From Pseudactinotalea suaedae (GTDB lineage Bacteria; Actinomycetota; Actinomycetes; Actinomycetales; Beutenbergiaceae): 64,000 nucleotides of DNA. The notes beneath the pieces were generated by a model. It did no database searches. It saw nothing but the letters and a program-made list of their open reading frames with translations, and was not told where the DNA came from. Both the position numbers and the translations under genes were made by a program. Positions 28,005-36,595 of the stretch are shown here, piece after piece (positions within the stretch are counted from its first letter, which is position 1; every line of letters begins with the position of its first letter). Location: assembly GCF_009733815.1 (NCBI RefSeq), contig NZ_WNXY01000001.1:558001-622000 (forward strand), in the 5' to 3' direction.

Positions 28005-28010
28005 AGTGTA
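28005..28010 (-). promoter_or_regulatory. Possible -10 box TACACT for the cyclophilin-DUF349 unit
   Basis: On the minus strand TACACT lies about 70 nt before the cyclophilin start, in the 213-nt gap shared with divergent hisS. Two GGTCAC copies (near 28051 and 28063) also lie in this gap and could be an operator. Confidence 0.3.
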
Positions 28011-28149
28011 GGCAAAGCCACAGCAGCGAGCGCCGCCTGGCCACCATGTGGAGGTCACGGTGTGGTCACAACCCACCCGGTCGCGGGCCGGATGCGCGCC
28101 TCGCGGCGGTGGATCTGGGCAGCCGTGCGCGGATGGAATGATGCTCGGC

Positions 28150-29499
28150 ATGGCTCGAGTCGCACCGCTGTCCGGTTTCCCCGAGTGGCTCCCCGGGGGC
28201 CGCGTGGTCGAGGAGCACGTGCTCGACGTGATGACGTCGACCTTCCAGCTGTACGGATACGCCGGCCTGCAGACCCGCGCCGTCGAGCCGGTGGAGTCGC
28301 TGCTCAGCAAGGGCGAGACGTCCAAGGAGATCTACCTGCTGCGCCGGCTGCAGGCCACCGATGACGAGGCGGGGGAGTCCCAGCTCGGCCTCCACTTCGA
28401 CCTCACGGTCCCGTTCGCACGCTACGTCGCCGAGAACTCCGGCAAGCTCACGTTCCCGTTCAAGCGGTACCAGGTGCAGCAGGTGTGGCGCGGGGAGCGG
28501 CCGCAGGACGGCCGGTTCCGCGAGTTCACGCAGGCCGACATCGACGTGGTCGCGCCCGGCGAGCTGCCGGCGCACTACGAGGTCGAGGTCCCGGTGGTGA
28601 TGGCGGCCGCCTTCGAGCGGCTCCGCGAGATCGGTGTCCCGCCGGTGCGGATCTCGGTCAACAACCGGCGGGTGGCCCAGGGGTTCTACGAGGGCATCGG
28701 GATCGCCGATGTCGACGGCACCCTCCGGGTGATCGACAAGCTCGACAAGATCGGCCCCGACCGGGTGGTCACCGCGCTGCAGACCGAGGTCGGTGCCACG
28801 GAGCAGCAGGCGCGTGCCTGCCTCGAGCTCGCCTCGATCACCGCGACCGACGCCTCGGTGGCGGACCAGGTGCTGGCGCTGGGCGTGCGGAACCCGCTGC
28901 TGGAGCAGGGCCTGCACGAGCTCGTCGCACTGGTCGAGGGAGCGGCCGCGCAGGTGCCGGGCGTCGTCGTCGCCGATCTCGCGATCGCGCGCGGGCTCGA
29001 CTACTACACCGGCAGCGTCTACGAGACGACCCTGCTCGGTCACGAGAACCTGGGATCGATCTGCTCGGGCGGTCGCTACGACTCGCTGGTCGACGACGGC
29101 ACGCACACCTACCCGGGCGTCGGCATGTCGCTGGGCGTCAGCCGCCTGGTCTCACGGCTGCTCCGCGAGAGCATCGTCCGCCCCACGCGCGCGGTCCCGA
29201 CGGCGGTGCTCGTCGCGGTCGTCGACGAGGACACCCGGGTCCGCAGCGACGACGTCGCGCGCCGGCTCCGTGCCCGTGGCATCGCCACCGAGGTCGCCCC
29301 GGTCGCGGCCAAGTTCGGCAAGCAGATCCGGCACGCCGACCGCCGCGACATCCCGTTCGTGTGGTTCCCCTCGACCGCCGACGAACCCGGAGACGGCGAG
29401 GTCAAGGACATCCGCAGCGGCGAGCAGGTCGCGGCGGACGCCGGCACCTGGACGCCGCCGGAGGCGGACCTGCGTCCGCAGGTGGTGCCGGGAGGCTAG
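28150..29499 (+). CDS. hisS: Histidine--tRNA ligase
   Basis: A 449-aa class II synthetase that charges tRNA-His. Motif 2 region RYQVQQVWRGERPQ.GRFREFTQADID (given in part), the histidine motif GLDYYTGSVYE, and a C-terminal anticodon-binding domain are present. ATG 28150 starts MARVAPLSGF; ATG 28141, three codons earlier, is the alternative. An AATGAT hexamer lies 7 nt before ATG 28150. Its TAG stop shares a CTAG palindrome with the stop of the opposing helicase gene. Confidence 0.95.
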   Translation: MARVAPLSGFPEWLPGGRVVEEHVLDVMTSTFQLYGYAGLQTRAVEPVESLLSKGETSKEIYLLRRLQATDDEAGESQLGLHFDLTVPFARYVAENSGKLTFPFKRYQVQQVWRGERPQDGRFREFTQADIDVVAPGELPAHYEVEVPVVMAAAFERLREIGVPPVRISVNNRRVAQGFYEGIGIADVDGTLRVIDKLDKIGPDRVVTALQTEVGATEQQARACLELASITATDASVADQVLALGVRNPLLEQGLHELVALVEGAAAQVPGVVVADLAIARGLDYYTGSVYETTLLGHENLGSICSGGRYDSLVDDGTHTYPGVGMSLGVSRLVSRLLRESIVRPTRAVPTAVLVAVVDEDTRVRSDDVARRLRARGIATEVAPVAAKFGKQIRHADRRDIPFVWFPSTADEPGDGEVKDIRSGEQVAADAGTWTPPEADLRPQVVPGG

Positions 29500-31310
29500 T
29501 CGCGGGGGCGGCGAGGCCCGCTGTGGCGGCTCGTCCGACCCGGGCGACCGCCGTCGGGCCTGATCTTGAGGGTCTGGCCCGCGACGCGGGCCGTGCCGAT
29601 GCGACGGGTGTTCTCGGGCGAGATCGGCGCCGAGATCTCCACCAGCGAGAACGAGGAGAAGATCTCGATCTTGCCGACGTCGGACCCGCGCAGGCCACCC
29701 TCACCGGTCAGCGCACCGACGATCGCGTTGGGGCGCGCGCCGTGGTTGCGTCCGACATCGACGCGGTAGACCGTGCCTGAACCGCGGCCGCGGCCGTGCT
29801 CACCACGGCTGGGGGCGTGCTGCTTGAAGCCGCCACGCTCGTGGTCGCGCTCCTTCTCGTGCTGGCGCGCTCCGCGTGCCGGCGGGCCGTCGTCGAAGGA
29901 CGTCTCGTGCGCACGCATCTCGTCGCGCTCCTCGCGCGGCTGCGGTCCGGTGTCGCCCACGCCGAGCGCGAGCAGCGCGGCGGAGACGTCGAGCGGGTCC
30001 GTGCCGGACTGCGCGAGCATGATCGAGATCCGCTCGCGGTACAGGTCGAGGCGGCCGCGCTCGAGGCGCTCCGGCAGCTGCGCGAGCAGCGTGTCGGCGC
30101 GGTGCGCGCTGACCTCGACCGGGGTCGGGATCGTCACCTCGGTGACCTTGGCATGGGTGGCGCGCTCGATCGCCGTGAGCCGGTAGCGCTCCTTGGGGGT
30201 GAGGAACATCAGCGCGGTGCCGGTGCGACCGGCCCGACCGGTGCGGCCGATGCGGTGCACGTAGGCCTCGGTCTCGCGAGGCACGTCGTAGTTGACGACC
30301 AGGCCGATGCGGTCGACGTCGAGCCCGCGGGCCGCCACGTCGGTCGCGACCAGCACGCTCAGGTTGCCGCTGCGGAGCCGGCTGACGATGCGCTCGCGCT
30401 CGGCCTGCGCCACGTCACCGCTGATCGTCGCGGCGTTGATGCCCCGGGAGACGAGCTCGGCTCCGAGGTCCTCGGCGATCTGTCGGGTGCGCACGAACAC
30501 GATCGTGGCGTCGGCCTCGGTGGTGGCGAGCACCCGGATCAGGGCGCCGGTCTTGTGCCGCATCGGCACGATGGCGTAGGTCTGGTTGATCGAGGTGGTC
30601 GTCGGCGCCGACGGCGTGGTGGCGACCTCGACCGGGTCGGTCATGTGGGTGCGCGCGACCCTGCGGATCTCGCTGGGCATGGTGGCCGAGAAGAGCGCCG
30701 TCTGGCGGGTCGGCGGGGTGCCCTCGAGGATCGTGGCGACCTCCTCGGCGAAACCCATCCGCAGCATCTCGTCGGCCTCGTCGAGGACCAGGGTCTGGAT
30801 CGTCGAGGTGTCGAAGGCGCCACGGTTGATGAGGTCGATCACGCGACCGGGGGTCCCGACGACCACGTCGACGCCCTCGGTCAGCTGTCGCAGCTGCGGC
30901 CCGAACGGGGCGCCGCCGTAGATGGCCAGCACGCGCACCCGCAGCGGCGCCATCGTGCGCAGCGCCTCGCTGACCTGCAGCGCGAGCTCGCGCGTGGGGG
31001 TCAGGACCAGGGCCTGGACCCCGCTGGCGCCCGGCTGGAGCCGCGCCAGCAGCGGCAGCCCGAAGGCGGCCGTCTTGCCGGTGCCCGTCTGGGCGACGCC
31101 GACGAGGTCGCGGCCCTCGAGCAGGGCGGGGATCGACGCGGCCTGGACCTCCGTGGGGGTCTCGAAGCCGAGGCGGACGATCCGCTCGAGCACGGCCTCG
31201 GGGAGGCCGAGGTCGGCGAAGGTCGCCGTCGGGGGAGCGGAGTCCTCGGGGGAGAGGTCGGGGTCAGCGGACACCGACGACACGGACGAGGCAGAAGACA
31301 GAGAAGACAC
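29496..31310 (-). CDS. DEAD-box RNA helicase (DeaD/CsdA-like) with DbpA-type RNA-binding domain
   Basis: A 604-aa helicase. Q-motif region FADLGLP...GFETPTEVQ, Walker A AQTGTGKT, DEAD box LVLDEADEML, motif III SATMP and motif VI HRIGRTGRAG are all present. After an Arg/His/Gly-rich linker (about 450-510) comes a DbpA-like RNA-binding domain (IVGALTGEGGLRGSDVGKIEI, cited in part) that targets structured RNA, often rRNA. The GTG start at 31310 gives a Ser-rich N-terminus; a GTG 12 codons later is possible. Likely role: ribosome assembly or mRNA unwinding. Confidence 0.92.
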   Translation of the reverse strand: MSSLSSASSVSSVSADPDLSPEDSAPPTATFADLGLPEAVLERIVRLGFETPTEVQAASIPALLEGRDLVGVAQTGTGKTAAFGLPLLARLQPGASGVQALVLTPTRELALQVSEALRTMAPLRVRVLAIYGGAPFGPQLRQLTEGVDVVVGTPGRVIDLINRGAFDTSTIQTLVLDEADEMLRMGFAEEVATILEGTPPTRQTALFSATMPSEIRRVARTHMTDPVEVATTPSAPTTTSINQTYAIVPMRHKTGALIRVLATTEADATIVFVRTRQIAEDLGAELVSRGINAATISGDVAQAERERIVSRLRSGNLSVLVATDVAARGLDVDRIGLVVNYDVPRETEAYVHRIGRTGRAGRTGTALMFLTPKERYRLTAIERATHAKVTEVTIPTPVEVSAHRADTLLAQLPERLERGRLDLYRERISIMLAQSGTDPLDVSAALLALGVGDTGPQPREERDEMRAHETSFDDGPPARGARQHEKERDHERGGFKQHAPSRGEHGRGRGSGTVYRVDVGRNHGARPNAIVGALTGEGGLRGSDVGKIEIFSSFSLVEISAPISPENTRRIGTARVAGQTLKIRPDGGRPGRTSRHSGPRRPRD

Positions 31311-31431
31311 AGCGGCAGGCTTTCATCGAGGAGCTCGCCGGAGGGCCGTGGACGCGACATACGAGAGCGCGTTGGTGACGGGGAGAGGCGAGTGCGGCGC
31401 GGCCACGTGAAGGACCGCAGGAAGGGCCAGT

Positions 31432-32142
31432 CTACGCGGCAGGCTCTCCCGTGTCGCCCAGGATGAATGTGACGGCCGCCTCAGCGTGGACCCGCATCGA
31501 GTCCAGCAGCGGGACGTCGACGTCGCCCTGGCGCACCAGCAGCTCGATCTCGGTGCAGCCGAGCACCACGGCATCGGCACCGCGCTCGTGGAGTGCGCCG
31601 ATCATGCCGGCGAACCTCAGGCGTGAGCGCTCCGTCACGACGCCCTGGGTCAGCTCGTCGAAGATCACGCGGTCGGCCTCGGCCCGATCCTGCTCGTCGG
31701 GGACGACGACGGCGAGCCCGCGCTCGCGCAACCGGCCGGTGTAGAAGTCCTCCTCCATGACCCGGCGCGTGCCGATCACGCCGAGCGTGCGCCAGCCCTC
31801 GGCGTGGGCGCGGTCCGCGATCGCGTCGGCGATGTGCAGCAGCGGGATGCCGATCGCCGTCTCGACGGCGGGGGCGACCCGGTGCATGAGGTTGGTGCAG
31901 ATCATCACGGCTTCGGCGCCGCCGGCCTCGCAGCGGCGTGCCGCGGCTCCCAGGAGCTCACCGGCACGGTCCCAGTCGTCGGCCAGCTGGCAGCTCCGGA
32001 CCTCGGCGAAGTCCAGCGACTGCAGCGCGATCGGTGCCGAGGAGTGCCCGCCGCGTGCCGCCTGCACGCCTTCGTTGATGACGCGGTAGTACTCCAGCGT
32101 CGAGTACCAGCTCATGCCTCCGACCAGTCCCACCGTGCGCAT
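31432..32142 (-). CDS. Aspartate/glutamate racemase family protein
   Basis: A 236-aa cofactor-independent racemase of the YgeA/RacX type. The two cysteines that act as acid and base are C82 (MICTNLMH) and C196 (VLGCTEIEL); the N-terminus TVGLVGGMSWYST is typical. Substrate may be aspartate, glutamate or a broader set of amino acids. It is divergent from the LysR regulator with 82 nt between them, the classic arrangement for a LysR target gene. The 121-nt gap to the helicase holds nothing clear. Confidence 0.85.
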   Translation of the reverse strand: MRTVGLVGGMSWYSTLEYYRVINEGVQAARGGHSSAPIALQSLDFAEVRSCQLADDWDRAGELLGAAARRCEAGGAEAVMICTNLMHRVAPAVETAIGIPLLHIADAIADRAHAEGWRTLGVIGTRRVMEEDFYTGRLRERGLAVVVPDEQDRAEADRVIFDELTQGVVTERSRLRFAGMIGALHERGADAVVLGCTEIELLVRQGDVDVPLLDSMRVHAEAAVTFILGDTGEPAA

Positions 32143-32212
32143 GTCTCCATCTCACCGGACCACCCGGCTCAAAGGAACCCACGAACTTCTGTGGGCTCCC
32201 ATTAGCTGCGAT

Positions 32213-32218
32213 TATGGT
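32213..32218 (+). promoter_or_regulatory. -10 box TATGGT, 6 nt before the LysR gene
   Basis: TATGGT-GGCGCG-ATG fixes ATG 32225 as start of the regulator; the open frame further upstream overlaps the divergent racemase. Confidence 0.5.
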
Positions 32219-32224
32219 GGCGCG

Positions 32225-33124
32225 ATGGATCCCCGCCGTGTGCTGATCTTCCGGGACGTCGTCCGGGCAGGCTCGATCAGTGCCGCGGCCCGGGAGCTGG
32301 GATGGACCCAGCCGGCGGTGAGCCAGCATCTGCGTGCGCTGGAGCGCAGCGCCGGGTGCTCGCTGCTGGTGCGGACCTCCACCGGGGTCGAGCTGACCGA
32401 GCCGGGCCGGGTGCTGCTCGCCCGCGCCGACGAGCTGGCGACGCAGCTGCACATGGCAGGAGAGGAGCTGGCCGAGCTCACCGCGCTGCGACGCGGGCGG
32501 GTGCGGCTGGCCGCCTATCCCTCGGCAGCCGCCACCGTGGTGCCCGACGCCCTCGCGCGGCTCCGGCAGGACCACCCCGCCATCGACGTCGAGCTCACCG
32601 AGGCCGAGCCGCCGCAGGCCCGCCGGTTGCTCGGCTCGGGCGACGTTGACGTCGCCCTGGTCTTCGACTACGAGTCCGACCCCGACGTCGCCGAGCTCGA
32701 GTGGTCCCCGCTGGGCGAGGAGCCGGTGCTGCTCGTGCTGCCGGCCGCTCACCCCCTCGCCGAGGGCGGCGCCACGATGGCCGGGATGGCGGACGAGGAC
32801 TGGATCGTCGGGTGCGAGCAGTGCCGCGCCCACGCGGTGGGGCGTTGCGCCGCCGCCGGGTTCACGCCCCGGGTGCGACACGTCACCGACGACTACGTGG
32901 TGGTGCAGAAGCTCGTCGCCGCCGGCCTGGGTGTCACGATGCTGCCCCGCTCGGCGCTCGAGGCCTACCGGCACCCCGAGGTGCGGGCGGTCGCCGGCTT
33001 CGGTTCGCGCCGGTACGGCACCCTCCACCACCGCGGTGCTCGCACCGTGCCCGCCACCGCCGCTGTGCTGCGCGAGCTCGAACGGGCCGAACGGCACCGG
33101 TCCGCGGCGCCCCGCCTGGCATGA
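32225..33124 (+). CDS. LysR-family transcriptional regulator with a three-cysteine motif
   Basis: A 299-aa regulator: N-terminal winged helix-turn-helix (GSISAAARELGWTQPAVSQHL, cited in part), linker helix, and a two-lobed effector domain from about residue 90. The effector domain has GC197EQC200RAHAVGRC208, a compact Cys cluster that might sense redox state or a metal. Most LysR proteins regulate a divergent neighbour, here the racemase gene, and themselves. Unusually, its stop overlaps the following GTPase gene by 4 nt. Confidence 0.9.
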   Translation: MDPRRVLIFRDVVRAGSISAAARELGWTQPAVSQHLRALERSAGCSLLVRTSTGVELTEPGRVLLARADELATQLHMAGEELAELTALRRGRVRLAAYPSAAATVVPDALARLRQDHPAIDVELTEAEPPQARRLLGSGDVDVALVFDYESDPDVAELEWSPLGEEPVLLVLPAAHPLAEGGATMAGMADEDWIVGCEQCRAHAVGRCAAAGFTPRVRHVTDDYVVVQKLVAAGLGVTMLPRSALEAYRHPEVRAVAGFGSRRYGTLHHRGARTVPATAAVLRELERAERHRSAAPRLA

Positions 33125-34821
33125 TCGCGACCATGGAGACGGAGCTCGCGGACCTGCGCGCCGCCGTCGCCGGGGCCCGGTACCCGCTGGGTGCGGCAGG
33201 CGCGGAGCAGGCCCGCGCGCTGCGGAGCGCGCTGCTGAACCAGCTCGACGACTACATCGTCCCCCGCTACGCCCAGCTCGACGCGCCGCTGCTCGCCGTC
33301 GTCGGCGGATCCACAGGCGCCGGGAAGTCGACGCTGGTCAACGCGCTCGTCGGAGCCACCGTGACCCGGCCGGGTGCGCTGCGCCCGACCACCCGCGACC
33401 CTGTGCTCATCCACCACCCGGCCGACGAGCGCTGGTTCGCCGACCAACGGATCCTGCCCGGGCTCCCACGGGTCCAGGGCGGCCACGGGCTACCTCTCGA
33501 CGCCACCGAGGCGGCACCGGGCTCGGCCCTGCGGCTGGTGGCCCACGAGGGCGTGCGGCAGGGGCTCGGGCTGCTCGACGCACCCGACGTCGACTCGGTG
33601 GTGGACAGCAACCGCCACCTCGCCGCGCAGCTGCTCGCGGCAGCGGACCTGTGGGTCTTCGTCACGACCGCGAACCGCTACGCCGACGCCGTGCCGTGGG
33701 CGTTGCTGCGCGGCGCGTCCGAGCGTGACGTCGTGGTCGCCATCGTGCTCGACCGCATCCCGTGGGACGTGCTGGAGGAGGTCGCGTACGACCTGCACCA
33801 GATGCTCGGCAAGGAAGGGCTGGCGAACGCGCCGCTGTTCCTGCTGCAGGAGCAGGTGCTCGACGACGGCGGGCAGCTGCCGGAGGGCGCCGTCGCGGAC
33901 CTGCGCCGCTGGCTCGACTCGCTCACCAGCGATGCGGCCTCGCGCGCCGAGGTGGTGCGCCGCACCCTCGCCGGCGCCACCCGCCACGCCGCCGAGGAGG
34001 CGTACGTGCTCGCGGCGGCGGTGGCCGCGCAGGCCGCGACGCGCGCCGAGCTGCGGCACCGTGTGGAGGCCGCCTTCACCGGCAACGCGGTCGCCGAGGC
34101 GCTCGGCGACGGGTCGCTGCTGCGCGGTGAGGTGCTGGCGCGGTGGCAGGACTTCATCGGGACCGGCGAGTTCTTCCGCAACCTCGAGGCCCGCGTCGGT
34201 CGCATCCGCGACAAGGTCAGTGCGTTCATCACGGGCCGGCCACCACCCGAGGTGGAGGTGCAGCAGGCGATCGGTGACGGCCTGCACGCGGTGCTGGTGG
34301 CGGAGGCGGACGCGGCCGCCGAGCGCGCGCAGCAGGGGCTGCTCGCGGACGGAGCCGGTCGCGCCCTCCTCGCCGGCCGCAGCTGGGATCGTGCGACCGA
34401 GGGCTTCTCCGACCGCGCCGCGACCACGATCCGCGACTGGCAGAACTTCATCATCGACCTCGTCCGGACCGAGGGGCAGGGCAAGCGCACCAGCGCACGC
34501 GTGCTGGCGTTCGGTGTCAACGGCGTCGGCGTGGTGCTGATGATCCTGGCGTTCTCGGCCACCGGTGGACTCATGGGCGCCGAGATCGCGATCGCGGGCG
34601 GCACCGCGGTGCTCGCGCAGCGGCTGCTCGAGGCGATCTTCGGTGAGGACGGCGTGCGCCGGCTGGCGCTGACGGCCCGCGAAGACCTGCTCGCCCGCGT
34701 CGACCGGCTGCTGGAGTCCGAGAAGCGCCGCTTCCTCGACCTGCTCTCCGACGAGGGCACGGGCGCGGACGAGCTCCGCGCCGCCGCGGACGCCGTGCTG
34801 CGTCAGGTGTCCGCCGCATGA
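33121..34821 (+). CDS. Dynamin-like GTPase, membrane-associated (first of pair)
   Basis: A 566-aa protein with a GTPase head: P-loop GGSTGAGKST (residues 62-71, K69), switch region DAPDVDSV (153-160) and VLDRIPWD near 210. A long helical region follows, then a hydrophobic segment (about 461-505) that should insert in the membrane, and a charged helical tail. This is the layout of bacterial dynamins such as Streptomyces DynA/DynB or mycobacterial IniA. ATG 33121 overlaps the LysR stop; ATG 33133 is the alternative, with CATGAT 7 nt upstream. The next gene overlaps by 4 nt. Confidence 0.75.
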   Translation: MIATMETELADLRAAVAGARYPLGAAGAEQARALRSALLNQLDDYIVPRYAQLDAPLLAVVGGSTGAGKSTLVNALVGATVTRPGALRPTTRDPVLIHHPADERWFADQRILPGLPRVQGGHGLPLDATEAAPGSALRLVAHEGVRQGLGLLDAPDVDSVVDSNRHLAAQLLAAADLWVFVTTANRYADAVPWALLRGASERDVVVAIVLDRIPWDVLEEVAYDLHQMLGKEGLANAPLFLLQEQVLDDGGQLPEGAVADLRRWLDSLTSDAASRAEVVRRTLAGATRHAAEEAYVLAAAVAAQAATRAELRHRVEAAFTGNAVAEALGDGSLLRGEVLARWQDFIGTGEFFRNLEARVGRIRDKVSAFITGRPPPEVEVQQAIGDGLHAVLVAEADAAAERAQQGLLADGAGRALLAGRSWDRATEGFSDRAATTIRDWQNFIIDLVRTEGQGKRTSARVLAFGVNGVGVVLMILAFSATGGLMGAEIAIAGGTAVLAQRLLEAIFGEDGVRRLALTAREDLLARVDRLLESEKRRFLDLLSDEGTGADELRAAADAVLRQVSAA

Positions 34822-36515
34822 GGGCGAAGCACCGCGCCGACCTGAGCACACGCCTGGAGGGGTTGCGCCAGGCGGTGCGGTCCCTCGAGGAGATGCCGCC
34901 CGGCGCGGTCGGGCCGACCGCCGCCCTCGACCGCGCCCGTGAGGTGCTCGCCAACGTGGGGCGGCGCCGCGAGCTGTCCGCGGCGCACACCGTCGTCGCC
35001 CTCGCCGGCGCCACCGGCAGCGGCAAGTCGTCGCTGCTCAACGCGCTCGCCGGCGTCGAGCTCGCCGCACCGGGAGCACGACGTCCGACGACGTCGCACC
35101 CGCTCGCCGTGATCTGGCCGGGTCGCGGTGTGGACGCCGACGCCGCGCGGCCGCTGCTCGACTGGCTGGAGGTCGACCGCCGCCACGAGGTCGGGACGGG
35201 ACCGGGCGCCTGGTCCGAGGGCGCCGACGTCGCCGGTCTGGTGCTGCTCGACCTTCCCGACATCGACTCGGTCAACCCCGATCACCGCCGCCGCGCGGAG
35301 CGGCTCGCCAAGACCGTCGACGTGCTCGTCTGGGTGCTGGACCCCCAGAAGTACGCCGACGACGTCGTGCACACCCAGTTCCTGCGCCCGATGGCCCGCC
35401 ACGCCGAGGTGACCCTGGTGCTCCTCAACCAGATCGACCGGCTGGCCGAGGCCGACCGCGCGCCGGTGCTGGCGGATCTTCGGGAGCGCCTCCTCGAGGA
35501 CGGTCTGCGCGCCGCAGGCGTGCTCGGTGTCTCCGCCCGCACCGGCGAGGGCCTCGACGAGGTCCGACGCGCGATCGCGCGGCTCGTCCAGCGCCGCCGT
35601 GCCGCCGAGGCGAGGCTGGCCGCCGACGTCGCGACCATGGCCGACGGCCTCGACGAGGCGTACCACGTGGACGCCGTCCCCGCGCTGCCCGCGACCGCCG
35701 AGCGTCGCCTGCTGTCAGCGCTGTCCGCCGCGGCCGGCGTCGACCGTGTCGCTGACGCGGTGGGCGCCTCGTTCCGGCTGCGCGCACGCAAGCGCACCGG
35801 GTGGCCGCTCGTGCGCTGGGTCGGCCGCTTCCGTGCGGACCCGCTGCGGCGCCTGCACCTGGATCGCGCTCCCGCCGCCGACGAGGAGGGCCGACCGGTC
35901 CTGACCTCGTCCTCGATCCCGCAGGCCTCGCCGGTGCAGCGCGCCCAGGTCCACACAGCGCTGCGGGCCAGCGGTGACGCCGCGGCCACGGGCTCCGACG
36001 AGCCGTGGCGCAGCTACATCCGCGGCGCCGCCACCGATGCCGCAGCGACGCTCCCGGACGAGCTCGATCAGGCGGTGGTCCGCACCGAGCTGTCCGGACG
36101 CGAGGACCCCGGGTGGTTCGGCCTGATCGGGGCGCTGCAGTGGCTCGTGTTCGCCGCGTTCCTGGCCGGGGCGCTCTGGCTCGGCGCCTACGCCGTGCTC
36201 GGCTACCTGCGCATCGAGGCCACCTGGGTGCCGCAGGTCGGACCGGTGCCCGCGGACCCGCCGCTACCGGGGTTCCCCGCGATCCCCTGGCCGACTGCGC
36301 TGCTGGTCGGGGGAGCGGTGCTGGGCATCCTCGTGGCGCTGCTGTCGGGCCTGTGCGCGCGGCTGGGGGCCAGGCGCAGGTCGGCGCGCACGCGCGCTGC
36401 GCTCCGCCGCTCGGTGTCGGAGACCGCGCACCGCACCGTGCTGGTCCCCGTGGCCGAGCGTGTCGCGCGCGCACGGGCGTTCGCCGACGGGATTGCGCTG
36501 GCGCAGGGCAAGTAG
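34818..36515 (+). CDS. Dynamin-like/ribosome-binding-type GTPase, membrane protein (second of pair)
   Basis: A 565-aa partner of the preceding gene. G1 is GATGSGKSS (64-72, K70), G3 is DLPDIDSV (from D145), and a clear G4 NQID (204-207) is present, giving a more complete GTP site than its neighbour. Two transmembrane helices lie at about 438-464 and 494-516, joined by a Pro-rich loop. Paired, overlapping GTPases suggest a heteromeric membrane-remodelling complex. Members are sometimes mislabelled as ABC transporters; no ABC signature is present. Confidence 0.75.
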   Translation: MRAKHRADLSTRLEGLRQAVRSLEEMPPGAVGPTAALDRAREVLANVGRRRELSAAHTVVALAGATGSGKSSLLNALAGVELAAPGARRPTTSHPLAVIWPGRGVDADAARPLLDWLEVDRRHEVGTGPGAWSEGADVAGLVLLDLPDIDSVNPDHRRRAERLAKTVDVLVWVLDPQKYADDVVHTQFLRPMARHAEVTLVLLNQIDRLAEADRAPVLADLRERLLEDGLRAAGVLGVSARTGEGLDEVRRAIARLVQRRRAAEARLAADVATMADGLDEAYHVDAVPALPATAERRLLSALSAAAGVDRVADAVGASFRLRARKRTGWPLVRWVGRFRADPLRRLHLDRAPAADEEGRPVLTSSSIPQASPVQRAQVHTALRASGDAAATGSDEPWRSYIRGAATDAAATLPDELDQAVVRTELSGREDPGWFGLIGALQWLVFAAFLAGALWLGAYAVLGYLRIEATWVPQVGPVPADPPLPGFPAIPWPTALLVGGAVLGILVALLSGLCARLGARRRSARTRAALRRSVSETAHRTVLVPVAERVARARAFADGIALAQGK

Positions 36516-36518
36516 GAT
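36513..36518 (+). promoter_or_regulatory. Possible -10 box TAGGAT before aspS
   Basis: TAGGAT overlaps the TAG stop of the second GTPase gene and predicts a leader of about 70 nt for aspS. Confidence 0.35.
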
Positions 36519-36595
36519 CGGCGGGCGCGTCGTGCCCGGCTGACGACGACGCTCATCTGCGCCCTGCCCACGTTCCGCGAAGGGAATCTCTGCTC

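Noticed and set aside
33121-36515. The GTPase pair as ABC transporter subunits
   Set aside because: P-loops are present but no ABC signature or Q-loop; DxPDxDS and NQID mark GTPases instead.
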